A stretch of 64,000 bases of DNA from Lonsdalea populi (GCF_015999465.1 NZ_CP065534.1:3596001-3660000), one strand, 5' to 3'; counted from the first letter of the stretch, positions 26,073 through 39,915 are shown. Program-made: numbers and translations. Notes: generated by a model not told the origin, from the sequence alone.

Positions 26073-26345
26073 GTGAAAACCGTTTTACTTACCACAGCGA
26101 CCCTTCCTTTATATCGATATGCATTGGCAGGATTACTCATTAATGCTGTCAAGCACGGCAGCTCCGTCGGACATCGGCCCCCTTTGTCCTATGAAGACGC
26201 CGAAGGTTACTTCAACGGACTGAGGCATGCCATTGCGAAAGGAGAGCGTCTCCTTTGGATCGCGCTCTATGAAAGTGAGGTTGTAGGAACCGTGCAACTG
26301 GAGCTTTGCCAGAAATCGCCATTTATTACAAACGCCTCTTTATAA
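26073..26345 (+). pseudogene. Truncated GNAT acetyltransferase remnant
   Basis: A GTG at 26073 behind AGGAG opens a 90-residue frame. It reads like the N-terminal half of a GNAT-family acetyltransferase: LINAVKHGSSVGHRPPLSY, DAEGYFNGLRHAIAKGERLL, WIALYESEVVGTVQLELCQK. Family members continue for about 80 more residues with the acetyl-CoA binding loop (RRxGIG), which is absent here. The frame departs from the family after ELCQK and stops. Another frame just beyond reads IYYKRL, reminiscent of the family's C-terminal end, which would fit an internal deletion. I take it as a decayed gene. Confidence 0.6.
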
Positions 26346-26565
26346 TGAAATGAGGCTAGCTGGTAGCGGCTTACTGAAATAAAGCTAGTGCCTTCATAAG
26401 GCATCCGCGCTGTAATGGATTTCTTCTTCTTTTCTTTACCCGCATGGTGGTAATCTGCCCGTCGTCATTTAATTCCCCCCCATAAAAGGTGAGTGGTCTT
26501 TTATCCAACGGTTCAAGACTGGCATGACGCCTTTTAACGCTGTACTGACATAAAGAAACGTATTT

Positions 26566-27516
26566 ATGAGAGATAGAGAGCAATCCTTGGTCACACCATA
26601 TCTGCAATTTGATCGTCAGCAGTGGGCGACGTTGCGGGATTCGATCCCGTTAACGCTGACCGAGAATGAAATATTAAAACTCAAAGGTATCAATGAGGAT
26701 CTATCCCTGGACGAAGTTGCAGAAATTTATCTGCCACTCTCGCGTTTATTGAACTTTTATATCAGCTCTAATGTGCGACGCCAGGCAGTTCTGGAGCAGT
26801 TTTTAGGCACTGGCGGACAAAAAATCCCCTACATTATCGGGGTCGCCGGTAGCGTGGCGGTTGGGAAAAGTACGACTGCGCGCGTATTGCAAGCCTTGCT
26901 CAGCCGATGGCCAGAACATCGTACCGTTGAGTTGATTACCACAGACGGCTTCTTACATCCCAATAAGGTTTTAAAAGAAAGAAACCTGATGAAGAAAAAA
27001 GGATTTCCCCAGTCATACGATATGCACAGTCTGGTGAAATTCGTTTCTGAGGTGAAGTCAGGGGCTCCCAGAGTCGTCGCGCCAACCTACTCCCATTTGA
27101 CATACGACATCGTCCCTGACCAACAGCAGGTCATCGAACAGCCCGATATTCTTATATTGGAAGGATTGAATGTTTTACAAAGCGGCATGGACTATCCTCA
27201 TGATCCACATCGGGTCTTCGTATCCGACTTTGTGGATTTCTCCATCTATGTCGATGCGCCGGAAGAGTTGCTGAAAAGCTGGTACATCAACCGCTTTCTG
27301 AAATTCAGACAGGGCGCATTTGCCAACCCGGACTCCTATTTCCACAACTATGCAAAAATTACGGAAGAAGAAGCCGTGGAATTTGCGTCTCAGGTATGGT
27401 GTGAAATCAACGGATTAAACCTGAAAAAAAATATTCTGCCTACCCGTGAAAGAGCCAGTTTGATTATGACGAAAAGCGCCAATCATGCTGTCGAGCGCGT
27501 AACTCTGCGTAAATAA
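26566..27516 (+). CDS. coaA: Pantothenate kinase (type I)
   Basis: First committed enzyme of coenzyme A synthesis, phosphorylating pantothenate; feedback-inhibited by CoA in E. coli. The protein has 316 residues, the E. coli length. The P-loop [12 protein letters not shown] at about residues 91-102 and the [10 protein letters not shown] and YDIVPDQ segments are typical of the prokaryotic type I kinase. It is convergent with birA, as in E. coli. Confidence 0.97.
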   Translation: MRDREQSLVTPYLQFDRQQWATLRDSIPLTLTENEILKLKGINEDLSLDEVAEIYLPLSRLLNFYISSNVRRQAVLEQFLGTGGQKIPYIIGVAGSVAVGKSTTARVLQALLSRWPEHRTVELITTDGFLHPNKVLKERNLMKKKGFPQSYDMHSLVKFVSEVKSGAPRVVAPTYSHLTYDIVPDQQQVIEQPDILILEGLNVLQSGMDYPHDPHRVFVSDFVDFSIYVDAPEELLKSWYINRFLKFRQGAFANPDSYFHNYAKITEEEAVEFASQVWCEINGLNLKKNILPTRERASLIMTKSANHAVERVTLRK

Positions 27517-27543
27517 TAATTCCAGGGGATGTTCATCCCCTGA

Positions 27544-28509
27544 TTATTTTGATGCTCCGCGCAACGAAATTTCTCCGCCGATGTAGGGTATCAACACGCC
27601 GTTTTGCTCCAGTAACAATGCCCCTTGATTGTCGATGCCTTTATCGACCCCGACAATCTCTTTATCACCCATCAAAAGTTTTACCGGCCGATTATAAAAG
27701 TTATCCAGAGATTTCCAGCGAGGAATTAACGGAGCCAAACCATGCTGTTCGAAAGAGACCAGCGCCGCACGTAATTCTGTAATCAAGCGGGCCGCCAACG
27801 TGTTGCGATCGATAGCCACACCCGCTTCCTGCAAGTTGATCCAGCCTTGGTTGATCATTTCGGCTCCCGGCTCCCGCATTTGCAGATTAATACCAACGCC
27901 AATGACGAGGTGAGCCGCATCACCGGTTCTGCCGTTCAGCTCAACCAGGATTCCAGCCAGCTTGCGATCGTTCAAATAAAGATCGTTAGGCCACTTAACC
28001 CGTACTCCATCCGCTCCCAGACTGTGCAGCACTTCTGCCATGATGATACCAATGACCAGGCTCACTCCAATCGCGGCCGCAGGCCCTTGCTCTAAACGCC
28101 AATAGAGTGATAAGTAGAGATTCGCACCGAAAGGAGAGAACCATCGCCGCCCTCTGCGACCACGTCCCGCCTGCTGATATTCGGAGATGCAGACATCTCC
28201 AGATGAAATTTTATCGAGACGATTTAGTAGATACTGATTGGTAGAATCGATGACGGGCAACACATAGATATTTCCGCCGCTAGTTGGTGCTCGGATTTTT
28301 TCAGCATCCAGTAGCTCTATCGGAGCAGGTAATGCGTAACCTTTACCTGTAACGGTAAAAACATCAAGACCCCATTCACGAATGGTATTAATGTGCTTAT
28401 TGATCGCAGAGCGGCTCATTCCCAGACGCTCGCCGAGCGCTTCTCCTGAATAAAATTCGCCGTCGGACAGAAAGGAAATCAACTTCAGAGGAACGGTATT
28501 GTCTCTCAT
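27544..28509 (-). CDS. birA: Biotin-protein ligase / biotin operon repressor
   Basis: Bifunctional protein that biotinylates the acetyl-CoA carboxylase carrier protein and represses the bio operon. The start at 28509 ([14 protein letters not shown]) gives 321 residues, exactly E. coli size; the longer frame lies inside murB. An N-terminal winged helix ([18 protein letters not shown], residues 30-47) precedes the ligase domain with GRGRRGRRW at 115-123, the biotinyl-AMP loop. Its ATG overlaps the murB stop (ATGA), so translation is coupled. Confidence 0.97.
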   Translation of the reverse strand: MRDNTVPLKLISFLSDGEFYSGEALGERLGMSRSAINKHINTIREWGLDVFTVTGKGYALPAPIELLDAEKIRAPTSGGNIYVLPVIDSTNQYLLNRLDKISSGDVCISEYQQAGRGRRGRRWFSPFGANLYLSLYWRLEQGPAAAIGVSLVIGIIMAEVLHSLGADGVRVKWPNDLYLNDRKLAGILVELNGRTGDAAHLVIGVGINLQMREPGAEMINQGWINLQEAGVAIDRNTLAARLITELRAALVSFEQHGLAPLIPRWKSLDNFYNRPVKLLMGDKEIVGVDKGIDNQGALLLEQNGVLIPYIGGEISLRGASK

Positions 28510-29555
28510 GCCAGCACCTCGACTGCATTGACTTCCCCCTGACGGGTAATGAATCTCACCTCGGGCTCTAACCACACACCAAACTTTTCAGCTACCTGGT
28601 GACGAACGTAACGCGCCAGACTGACGACCTCCGCGCTTGTCGCGTGTCCGACGTTAACGAGAACCAAAGCCTGATTGGCGTGTACCGCAGCATCACCGAT
28701 ACGGTGGCCTTTAAGCTCACACTGGTCGATTAACCATCCGGCGGCAAATTTAACTTCGCCGTTAGCCTGAGGATAATGCGGTACCAGAGGGAATCGCCGT
28801 AATAGCTCATTCGCGAGGGCTGCAGGAAGTACCGGATTCTTAAAAAAGCTGCCTGCATTCCCATTCACGGCAGGATCGGGCAGCTTGCTCTTGCGCATAG
28901 CACACACTGAATTGAAAACGTCCTGGGGCGTCACAGTCTGAGGATCGCATCGCGTCAGATCGCCATAATCAAGCACAGGCTGCCAGAGTTTGGGCAACGT
29001 GAGTCCAACCGCCGTAATCGCATAGCCATCACGGTATTGATGCTTGAAAACGCTTTCACGGTAGCCAAACTGGCAACTCTCGTGCACCAACCGCGTTTGT
29101 TCGCCGGTGTTGAGGTTCAAAACATCTACATAGACACACACGTCTTTCAGCTCAACACCATATGCACCTATATTCTGGATGGGGGCCGAACCGACACAGC
29201 CAGGGATCAACGCCAGATTCTCTAATCCGGGAATATTACGATTCAAGGTGAATTCGACCAGGTCATGCCAGACTTCGCCAGCGCCCACATGAAGATGCCA
29301 ACTCGCGTCCGTCTCTTTGATCTCAATCCCTCTCAGACGATTTAATACGACACACCCATTAAAATCTTCAAGGAAAAGGACATTACTTCCACCGCCTAGA
29401 ATTAATACTGGCTGTTTTGATATGGTCGCGTTTTTCCAGGCGCTAAGAAGATCTTCAGCTGATTTAGCTGTAATCACTTCTTTCGCTAAAACAGTTAGGG
29501 AAAATGAGTTGTAGGGTTGTAATGATGCGGCGGCACTCGTCATAGTCGTTTTCAT
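28506..29555 (-). CDS. murB: UDP-N-acetylenolpyruvoylglucosamine reductase
   Basis: FAD enzyme that reduces UDP-GlcNAc enolpyruvate to UDP-MurNAc for peptidoglycan. Conserved parts are [34 protein letters not shown] and [11 protein letters not shown] with the catalytic serine, plus WLEPEVRFI with the C-terminal glutamate. The start is uncertain: ATG at 29555 (349 aa) or at 29543 (345 aa) both lack a strong ribosome binding site; the open frame extends into the rRNA terminator and is surely too long. E. coli MurB has 342 residues. Confidence 0.92.
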   Translation of the reverse strand: MKTTMTSAAASLQPYNSFSLTVLAKEVITAKSAEDLLSAWKNATISKQPVLILGGGSNVLFLEDFNGCVVLNRLRGIEIKETDASWHLHVGAGEVWHDLVEFTLNRNIPGLENLALIPGCVGSAPIQNIGAYGVELKDVCVYVDVLNLNTGEQTRLVHESCQFGYRESVFKHQYRDGYAITAVGLTLPKLWQPVLDYGDLTRCDPQTVTPQDVFNSVCAMRKSKLPDPAVNGNAGSFFKNPVLPAALANELLRRFPLVPHYPQANGEVKFAAGWLIDQCELKGHRIGDAAVHANQALVLVNVGHATSAEVVSLARYVRHQVAEKFGVWLEPEVRFITRQGEVNAVEVLA

Positions 29556-29679
29556 GCTCGATGTATTTATATCGCTGTAGTTTACTCGATCCAGAAACAT
29601 TATTGAGCGACGTTTTCTGAGGGAAGCTTTCGCTGCATACACCAGACGGGCCTGCCGGCCGTTTTCACCGCCCCAACGC

Positions 29680-29705
29680 AAAAACCCCCAGCTCTCGCTG
29701 AGGGT
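29680..29705 (-). terminator. Intrinsic terminator of the rRNA operon
   Basis: On the minus strand ACCCTCAGC and GCTGGGGG form the stem around GAGA, followed by TTTTTG. It begins 15 bases after the 5S 3' end. Confidence 0.9.
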
Positions 29706-29719
29706 CTCTACTTAAATTA

Positions 29720-29839
29720 ATGCCTGGCAGTTCCCTACTCTCGCATGGGGAGACCCCACACTACCATCGGCGCTACGGCGTTTCACTGCTGAGTTCGGCA
29801 TGGGGTCAGGTGGGACCACCGCGCTATCGCCGCCAGGCA
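29720..29839 (-). rRNA. rrf: 5S ribosomal RNA
   Basis: 120 bases, starting TGCCTGGCGGCGATAGCG and ending AACTGCCAGGCAT, with complementary ends. It is the last gene of the rRNA operon. Confidence 0.98.
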
Positions 29840-29947
29840 AATTCTGTTTCATTCCAATCGTTACACACGCTCTCCGTGCAACCACCAGAACCAATCTGCA
29901 AACAAGCTGAACTTCTTCTCGTCTCTCTAAAACACCTTCGGTGTTGT

Positions 29948-32854
<2,907 letters not shown>

Positions 32855-32993
32855 TCACAACCCGAAGGTGTCTCGTAAGACACCCTTCACGCTGCGATTA
32901 TTTGAGAGACTCTGACGCAACCAAATCACCGCTCAATACTGCACGCAGAGAGATGTTCAGCCGCATCGTTTCAAATTTCAGCTTGTTCCAGAT

Positions 32994-33005
32994 TGTTAAA
33001 GAGCA
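32994..33005 (-). promoter_or_regulatory. boxA antitermination site in the 16S-23S spacer
   Basis: The minus strand reads TGCTCTTTAACA, identical to the rrn boxA consensus, between tRNA-Ala and 23S. NusB-S10 and NusG act at such sites. Confidence 0.85.
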
Positions 33006-33052
33006 AAATACTTCACAGCATACTGTCGCCAATACGCTCTGAAGTCTTTGTA

Positions 33053-33128
33053 TGGTGGAGCTATGCGGGATCGAACCGCAGACCTCCTGCGTGCAAAGCA
33101 GGCGCTCTCCCAGCTGAGCTATAGCCCC
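33053..33128 (-). tRNA. alaT: tRNA-Ala (UGC anticodon)
   Basis: 76 bases with encoded CCA, starting GGGGCTATAGCTCAGCTGG, anticodon TGC in TTTGCACG. It is in the 16S-23S spacer, downstream of tRNA-Ile. Confidence 0.98.
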
Positions 33129-33173
33129 AAACGTCACTTACAGTTACCTTTAGATACCACTCATGGAAGAGTT

Positions 33174-33255
33174 AATTTTTTCTTAGGCAAGGCGTGCGAG
33201 GGCGGCGTTTACTCTTGTAAACAAGCCTGAGCATAACGCAGCATAAGAGAAAATT
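33174..33255 (-). repeat. 82-nt imperfect hairpin in the tRNA-Ile/tRNA-Ala spacer
   Basis: An inverted repeat begins AATTTTTTCTTA (33174-33185) and ends TAAGAGAAAATT (33244-33255), with GTTTAC and GTAAAC closing a four-base loop in the middle (about 33207-33222). Its right end abuts the tRNA-Ile 3' end exactly. The remaining spacer, 45 bases, is about the size of the whole E. coli Ile-Ala spacer, so it looks like an inserted palindromic element. Confidence 0.65.
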
Positions 33256-33332
<77 letters not shown>

Positions 33333-33403
33333 ATAAAGGTATTTCTGCTCGTTCTTCTTCATCAGACAATCTGTGTGAGCACTTCACTAGCACTTCACTT
33401 CGG

Positions 33404-34946
<1,543 letters not shown>

Positions 34947-35092
34947 AAAGCTTGATTTGCTAACTTAATAGCGATGCTCAAAGAATTTTACTGTTGATTC
35001 GTAATGAATTAACTGTTGTTCACTCTTCAAGACTTTTTCGTATCTTTTGCGATAGTGTCTTGTGAGTGCCCACACAGATTGTCTGATTATAT

Positions 35093-35104
35093 TGTTAAAG
35101 AGCG
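35093..35104 (-). promoter_or_regulatory. boxA in the rRNA leader
   Basis: The minus strand reads CGCTCTTTAACA, one base from the boxA consensus, followed by the conserved leader stretch containing CAGACAATCTGTGTGGGCAC. It allows Rho-resistant transcription of the operon. Confidence 0.85.
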
Positions 35105-35141
35105 TTTCGTTTCCGCCTAAGCGGCTAACGTGAGGCCGCGT

Positions 35142-35169
35142 ATATTACGCTTACCTCGTTCAGAGTCAA
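35142..35169 (-). promoter_or_regulatory. rRNA operon promoter P2
   Basis: On the minus strand TTGACT (35164-35169), 16 bases, then TAATAT (35142-35147) with a GCGC-rich discriminator. This matches the usual rrn P2 layout about 200 bases before 16S. Confidence 0.85.
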
Positions 35170-35238
35170 CGACTTTCTTCGTCTTTCTCCGACTGTCACC
35201 GCGCCGCGTTGTCCGCTTCGCCGTGTCAGTGGGAGCGC

Positions 35239-35266
35239 ATTATAGGGCGTTATTTCGGGCTGACAA
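35239..35266 (-). promoter_or_regulatory. rRNA operon promoter P1
   Basis: On the minus strand TTGTCA (35261-35266), 16 bases, then TATAAT (35239-35244) followed by GCGCTCCCACTGACACGG, nearly the E. coli rrn P1 sequence. An A/T-rich stretch upstream (35267-35290) would serve as the UP element. The stretch 34947-35302 holds only these promoters and the leader. Confidence 0.9.
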
Positions 35267-35302
35267 GCGTTAAATACAAAAACATTTCCGACCGCTCATA
35301 AT

Positions 35303-36172
35303 TCACTCAAAAACTGGGTAGAGCAGTAATTTTTCCAGCGAATCGAAGCCATAGCGAGTTAATATCGGCTGTAGCATAACAACCTGCGGCGTCATGTTAA
35401 GACAAAAGGCCACGTTTTTCTTAATAGACAGCACCGGTGTTTCCATATGTTCAATCAGCCATAATGCTCTTCGCGCAATCGCTGCCCCGGAATCCACCAG
35501 CCGAGTCCCATCCGGCAGGACCTGCTGCAGTTCCTCCGCCAGTAAAGGAAAGTGAGTGCACCCCAGAACGACGGTGTCTGGCGGTTCAGATAGTTTGAGC
35601 CAGGGTTTTAATATATGCAGCAACGCTTCGGTTGAAACACGCTCTCCTCGCAGCTTAGCTTCACCCAGTTCCACCAGTTCCGACGATCCCAGCAGCAAAA
35701 TCTTGCAATCATTAGCAAAGCGCGCAATAAGTTCACGCGTATAAGTGCGTTGCACTGTACCGCGAGTGGCAAGCAACCCGACCACGCCGTTGCGTGTGAG
35801 CCTTGCCGCCGGCTTGACGGCAGGCACGACACCCACAACAGGAAAGGAGAATCGTGCACGTAGGGCAGGAAGGGAAATCGTGCTCGCAGTGTTACAGGCT
35901 ACTATAACCATCGAAAGCGAATATCGTTGCTGGACCGCTTCAACGATGGCGAGTACCCGCTGGATAATAAACTGCTCGGGTTTCTCGCCGTAGGGGAACG
36001 CTTCGTTATCGAACGCGTAGATATAGTGCAATTCCGGAAGCAACTTGCGAACTTCATCATAAACCGACAAACCGCCCACGCCGGAATCAAGGATCAGTAC
36101 GGTAGGACGCCCGGAAACAGAAGGAACAGCTTCCGGCGAGACCGGATTCTCGCTCTGCCAATCGGTAGCCAT
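35303..36172 (-). CDS. murI: Glutamate racemase
   Basis: Interconverts L- and D-glutamate, supplying D-Glu for peptidoglycan. It has 289 residues (E. coli 285). Both catalytic cysteines are in place, in VACNTAST near residue 92 and in VLGCTHFPLL near residue 204, and LILDSGVGGLSVYDE marks the N-terminal active site. In E. coli its start overlaps btuB; here btuB is missing and murI is divergent from trmA across about 190 bases. Confidence 0.97.
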   Translation of the reverse strand: MATDWQSENPVSPEAVPSVSGRPTVLILDSGVGGLSVYDEVRKLLPELHYIYAFDNEAFPYGEKPEQFIIQRVLAIVEAVQQRYSLSMVIVACNTASTISLPALRARFSFPVVGVVPAVKPAARLTRNGVVGLLATRGTVQRTYTRELIARFANDCKILLLGSSELVELGEAKLRGERVSTEALLHILKPWLKLSEPPDTVVLGCTHFPLLAEELQQVLPDGTRLVDSGAAIARRALWLIEHMETPVLSIKKNVAFCLNMTPQVVMLQPILTRYGFDSLEKLLLYPVFE

Positions 36173-36363
36173 ATATTACTCTTCACCCAAATAAACAGAT
36201 CGCGATTTTACCATGAACCGGGTTGTTCGAGAGGAGGTAATCTGTCGCCAGCGCACATCGCAACAAACAGGACGGCTCGCTATGACAAGGATGGACATCC
36301 CTTACAAATCCCCTACAATCGCCGCCTGTAAAGTCATCCTTGCCGCTTTTAAATGAGAACCTT

Positions 36364-37467
36364 ATGACGCCAGAAATCCTGCCCATCGAAAACTACGACG
36401 CTCAGCTTGAAGAGAAGCGAATTCGTCTTACGACGATGATGGCGCCATTTTCCGCGCCGGATCCCGCCGTGTTTCGTTCTCCGGTCAGCCACTACCGGAT
36501 GCGGGCCGAGTTTCGCGTCTGGCACGACGGTGACGATCTTTACCACATCATGTTCGATCAACTGACCAAACAGCGTATTCGCGTCGATAAATTCCCCGCG
36601 GCTAGCGAGCTGATCAACGCATTAATGCCGCGGCTGCTGTCCGCCATCCGTCCACAACCTGTGTTACGCCGCAAGCTATTCCAGATTGATTATCTTTCCA
36701 CGGTGAGCGGCGAGATTGTCGTCTCGCTGCTGTACCACCGTCCGTTGGATGAGGAGTGGCAGCAACAGGCTTGCGAACTACGCGATCAACTGCGTGCCCA
36801 GGGATTCAATCTGCAACTGATAGGACGAGCGACGAAAACTAAAATCTGTCTCGATCGGGATTATGTCGATGAAGTGCTGCCGGTTGCCGGCAAAGACATC
36901 ATCTATCGTCAGGTGGAAAACAGTTTCACCCAGCCCAACGCCGCGATGAATGTACAGATGCTGGAATGGGCGCTGAACGTGACGGCCGGTTCGAAAGGGG
37001 ACCTGCTGGAGCTTTACTGCGGCAATGGCAACTTCTCGTTGGCGCTGGCGCGTAACTTCGACAACGTATTGGCGACCGAGATAGCCAAGCCATCGGTGGC
37101 TGCCGCGCAATACAACATTGCCGCCAACCAGATCGATAATGTGCAGATTATTCGCATGGCGGCAGAGGAGTTCACCCAAGCCATGCGCGGAGTCCGTCAG
37201 TTCAATCGGCTTAAAGGCATCGATCTTAGCAGCTATCACTGCGAAACCATTTTTGTCGACCCGCCGCGCAGCGGTTTGGATGACGATACGTTACGTCTGG
37301 TTCTGGAATACCCACGCATTATGTACATATCCTGCAACCCGGAAACCTTGTGCGCCAATCTGGAAACCCTGAGCCAGACACACAAAGTCAGTCAACTCGC
37401 TCTGTTCGATCAGTTCCCCTACACCCATCACATGGAGTGCGGCGTTTTACTGGAAAAATTAGCCTAA
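36364..37467 (+). CDS. trmA: tRNA (uracil-5-)-methyltransferase
   Basis: SAM-dependent enzyme that makes ribothymidine at position 54 of tRNAs and also methylates tmRNA. Start at the ATG at 36364 ([14 protein letters not shown]) gives 367 residues against 366 in E. coli; an earlier in-frame ATG would add eight. Motifs are [17 protein letters not shown] (SAM binding), FVDPPRSGL and YISCNPETL with the catalytic cysteine near 324. It is convergent with yijD. Confidence 0.97.
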   Translation: MTPEILPIENYDAQLEEKRIRLTTMMAPFSAPDPAVFRSPVSHYRMRAEFRVWHDGDDLYHIMFDQLTKQRIRVDKFPAASELINALMPRLLSAIRPQPVLRRKLFQIDYLSTVSGEIVVSLLYHRPLDEEWQQQACELRDQLRAQGFNLQLIGRATKTKICLDRDYVDEVLPVAGKDIIYRQVENSFTQPNAAMNVQMLEWALNVTAGSKGDLLELYCGNGNFSLALARNFDNVLATEIAKPSVAAAQYNIAANQIDNVQIIRMAAEEFTQAMRGVRQFNRLKGIDLSSYHCETIFVDPPRSGLDDDTLRLVLEYPRIMYISCNPETLCANLETLSQTHKVSQLALFDQFPYTHHMECGVLLEKLA

Positions 37468-37475
37468 CGCATTCG

Positions 37476-37494
37476 CAGCCGGATTTTCCGGCTG
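37476..37494. terminator. Hairpin between trmA and yijD
   Basis: CAGCCGG and CCGGCTG flank ATTTT between the two convergent genes. There is no long T-run, so the strength is uncertain. Confidence 0.5.
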
Positions 37495-37507
37495 TCGGCT
37501 TGATTAA

Positions 37508-37876
37508 CTAAGAGACACGTTCATCGGGCGACTGACGGCTACGCAGCTTAATGATCAGCCACAAAGCCAGTACGACGCAGAGGGTGGACGGCACGAAGTT
37601 GGAGCCGATTTGGGAGTACTCGGCCCGAATCGTCGCACTGTAGAGCAATAGCCCCAACAGAAAACATCCAGCAACCAACTTTGGCAACCCAAGCGACATA
37701 TCCAGGCGCCGATAGCGTCGGTGTAGACAGTAAACCGACAACGCCAACGCGATGAGCGGGAAAATGGAAAATGGAACAATGGCGCTGAATAAGGCGGTGA
37801 ACGTGCCATTGATGGACAAACCGGCAATCATCGACAGCACCAACGTCCCTTTCTCTGCATTTTTCAGTTTTGCCAT
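37508..37876 (-). CDS. yijD: Inner membrane protein YijD (DUF1422)
   Basis: Small membrane protein of 122 residues, close to E. coli YijD (119). The start at 37876 is supported by AGGAA a few bases upstream. Conserved parts are LSINGTFTALFSAIVPFSIFP and LLYSATIRAEYSQIGSNF. About four hydrophobic segments are visible. Function is unknown; it follows fabR with a 25-base gap, as in the E. coli fabR-yijD operon. Confidence 0.9.
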   Translation of the reverse strand: MAKLKNAEKGTLVLSMIAGLSINGTFTALFSAIVPFSIFPLIALALSVYCLHRRYRRLDMSLGLPKLVAGCFLLGLLLYSATIRAEYSQIGSNFVPSTLCVVLALWLIIKLRSRQSPDERVS

Positions 37877-37901
37877 GATGTTCCTCAACGAGTCTGAAAG
37901 A

Positions 37902-38546
37902 CTACGGCGTAGTAAACCCTTTACTTAGCTCTCTTCGATACCAGTAATACGCCCCTTTCGCAATCATCCGCAGCTGTAGTACCAAGCGTTCTTCCAGTTG
38001 GCTTCGCTGTTCAGCGCCGATGTCTAGCGCTTCCGCGCCCGCACTGAAAACAATCGTCACCATCGCTTCCGACTGCGCCTCGGCGAAACTCCGTGGGATA
38101 TGATTTTCGACTTCAAGATAATCCGCCAGTTCGGCAATAAAATGCTGAATTTCCCGGACAACCGCGGCACGAAATGCGGCGGAAGTCCCGGAACGCTCAC
38201 GCAGCAAAAGGCGAAAAGCATTCGGGTTGTTGCCGATGAATTCCATGAAAGTGGATACAGACGTCCTGATTACGCTACCGCCGCTCTTGACGATGCGCTG
38301 GCGCGCCTGCCGCATCAATTGGCGGAGCATCAGTCCGCTCTCATCTACCATCGTCAGACCGAGTTCATCCACATCGCGGAAATGACGATAGAAAGACGTG
38401 GGGGCGATTCCGGCCTCGCGGGCAACCTCGCGCAGGCTAAGGCTGGCAAAACTGCGCTCAGCGCTTAGCTGACTAAATGCAGCTTCAATAAGGGAACGAC
38501 GCGTCCGCTCTTTTTGTTGTGCTCTAACACCCGTGGTCTTGCTCAA
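37902..38546 (-). CDS. fabR: Fatty acid biosynthesis repressor FabR
   Basis: TetR-family repressor of fabA and fabB that adjusts unsaturated fatty acid content. It has 214 residues with an N-terminal helix-turn-helix ([20 protein letters not shown], about 37-56) and is nearly identical to E. coli FabR through [19 protein letters not shown]. The start appears to be TTG at 38546 with AAGGAG upstream. No ATG is available near the conserved N-terminus. In E. coli sthA lies upstream; it is absent here. Confidence 0.95.
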   Translation of the reverse strand: MSKTTGVRAQQKERTRRSLIEAAFSQLSAERSFASLSLREVAREAGIAPTSFYRHFRDVDELGLTMVDESGLMLRQLMRQARQRIVKSGGSVIRTSVSTFMEFIGNNPNAFRLLLRERSGTSAAFRAAVVREIQHFIAELADYLEVENHIPRSFAEAQSEAMVTIVFSAGAEALDIGAEQRSQLEERLVLQLRMIAKGAYYWYRRELSKGFTTP

Positions 38547-38938
38547 AGTGATTTGCTCTCCTTACTTAGAGAGGCACTATAGCAAACTTTGCTCATGACA
38601 AAGTGCGTCAAAGTTTGTCCGTATAAAAAGTGACAATAGCGCGTTTTTTTAGGAAATCGTCGAGGGTGATCAAAATGGCAATATCAACAATTAGGCGACC
38701 GATAGCGGCCTGCACACCGACAATTTAGGCAAAATCGCGACTGTGCTTGCCTCAACATATATTGAAACGAGCAATGAAGAGGCGTTTACGCCTCCCATGC
38801 TCAACCATGTCCAAAGTACCGTGAAAAGTTGTTCTCTTATGGAGCGACCTCCAACCCACTTGTATAAGCAAGAATTAGCGTCACACAGACAGCGGAGGCG
38901 CTCACTCAGCGACGCCGACACATCCGTTATCAAACACC
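38547..38938. other. oxyR-fabR spacer (sthA missing)
   Basis: This stretch has no convincing gene. E. coli carries sthA (soluble transhydrogenase, about 466 codons) here. Visible are a repeat of CAAAG-type half-sites next to the probable fabR promoter (38583-38617) and a GAGGCG/CGCCTC hairpin at 38779-38794, a possible oxyR transcript end. Confidence 0.6.
38583..38617. promoter_or_regulatory. Inverted repeat upstream of fabR
   Basis: CAAACTTTG (38583-38591) and CAAAGTTTG (38609-38617) form a perfect 9-bp inverted repeat. A nested ACTTTG/CAAAGT pair lies inside it. On the minus strand TATAGT follows directly, so it probably overlaps the fabR promoter. The binding protein is unknown. Confidence 0.4.
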
Positions 38939-39856
38939 TTAAGCGGACTGCTTCGCCTGATTGTCCAAATACAGTTGCATGTGCTCGCGAATGGCATCGG
39001 CCAACTGCTCATATCGGCTACGCAGCGGCGACCCTGGGCGATAAATAAGTGCGACCGTGCGCTTTGGCTCCGGTTTGTAACACTGGAGGTAAGACACACC
39101 GTCACGCGTCCTTTCTTTCGGAACCGATAGGGCAGGCAACAGCGTAATACCGCTACCCGCTGCAACCATGTTTCTCAGCGTCTCCAAACTTGTCGCCCGA
39201 AAATGGGTGTCTTCATCCGCCCCGGCCTGGAAACAGAAGCCCATCGCCTGATCCCGCAGACAGTGGCCGTCTTCCAGCATTAACAGTTTCTCTCCGGACA
39301 GATCCGACATCGCTACCCGCTCGCGGTTAGCCCAGGGGTGATCCTGATAAATCGCCAGTTTCATCGGTTCGTCAAACAACGGCACTTCGATAAAGGCTTC
39401 CGATTCCTTCACCATCGCAAGAATAGCGCAGTCCAGTTTGCCGCTATCCAACTGAGCAAGCAGTTGATGGGTCTGCGCTTCGTGCAAATACATTTCCAGT
39501 TTTGGAAACGTTTTGTGTAACATAGGGATAATGTGAGGAAGGAGATAAGGGCCAACGGTCGGGATCAATCCGATATGCAGCGGACCAGACATGCTTTCAC
39601 CTTGCTGGCTCGCCATCTCTTTCAGCACTTTGACTTCGCGCAGCACCGTTCGGGCCTGTTCGACCAACAGCAAGCCGGCCTGTGTGAACAGTACTTTGCG
39701 ACTGGTACGCTCCAGCAACATGACGCCCAGCTCGTCTTCGAGCTTGCGAATCTGCCCGCTCAGCGTCGGTTGGCTAACGTGGCAAGAATCAGCGGCTCGG
39801 CGGAAATGCCGGTGCTCCGCTAACGCCACAAGATATTCTAAATCCCGGATGTTCAT
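38939..39856 (-). CDS. oxyR: Hydrogen peroxide-sensing regulator OxyR
   Basis: LysR-type activator that forms an internal disulfide on peroxide exposure and switches on catalase, peroxidase and OxyS genes. It has 305 residues as in E. coli, with an N-terminal helix-turn-helix (RRAADSCHVSQPTLSGQIRK) and the two redox cysteines at 199 and 208 in LEDGHCLRDQAMGFC. It overlaps nothing; its divergent spacer holds an OxyR-type operator and a probable oxyS gene. Unlike E. coli, argH is not on its far side. Confidence 0.97.
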   Translation of the reverse strand: MNIRDLEYLVALAEHRHFRRAADSCHVSQPTLSGQIRKLEDELGVMLLERTSRKVLFTQAGLLLVEQARTVLREVKVLKEMASQQGESMSGPLHIGLIPTVGPYLLPHIIPMLHKTFPKLEMYLHEAQTHQLLAQLDSGKLDCAILAMVKESEAFIEVPLFDEPMKLAIYQDHPWANRERVAMSDLSGEKLLMLEDGHCLRDQAMGFCFQAGADEDTHFRATSLETLRNMVAAGSGITLLPALSVPKERTRDGVSYLQCYKPEPKRTVALIYRPGSPLRSRYEQLADAIREHMQLYLDNQAKQSA

Positions 39857-39878
39857 GCCTTAATTCTCCTTAATCACG

Positions 39879-39915
39879 ATAGCCATTAACGATAGATATG
39901 ATAGCAATGAACGAT
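39879..39915. promoter_or_regulatory. OxyR operator upstream of oxyR
   Basis: Four half-sites with the exact OxyR spacing: ATAG (39879), CGAT (39890), ATAG (39901) and CGAT (39912), each separated by seven bases. This fits the known ATAG-N7-CTAT tetramer site with one changed base in two half-sites. It begins 22 bases before the oxyR start and would give autoregulation and possibly activation of a divergent transcript. Confidence 0.75.

Noticed and set aside
26371-26607. 78-codon minus-strand frame before coaA
   Set aside because: It has no family or ribosome binding site and runs into the coaA start region.
33174-33255. An extra tRNA gene between tRNA-Ile and tRNA-Ala
   Set aside because: The stretch folds as one long hairpin and lacks D-loop and T-loop sequences and an encoded CCA.
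38743-39048. 101-codon plus-strand frame across the oxyR end
   Set aside because: It overlaps the conserved oxyR C-terminus and does not resemble SthA, which I looked for here.
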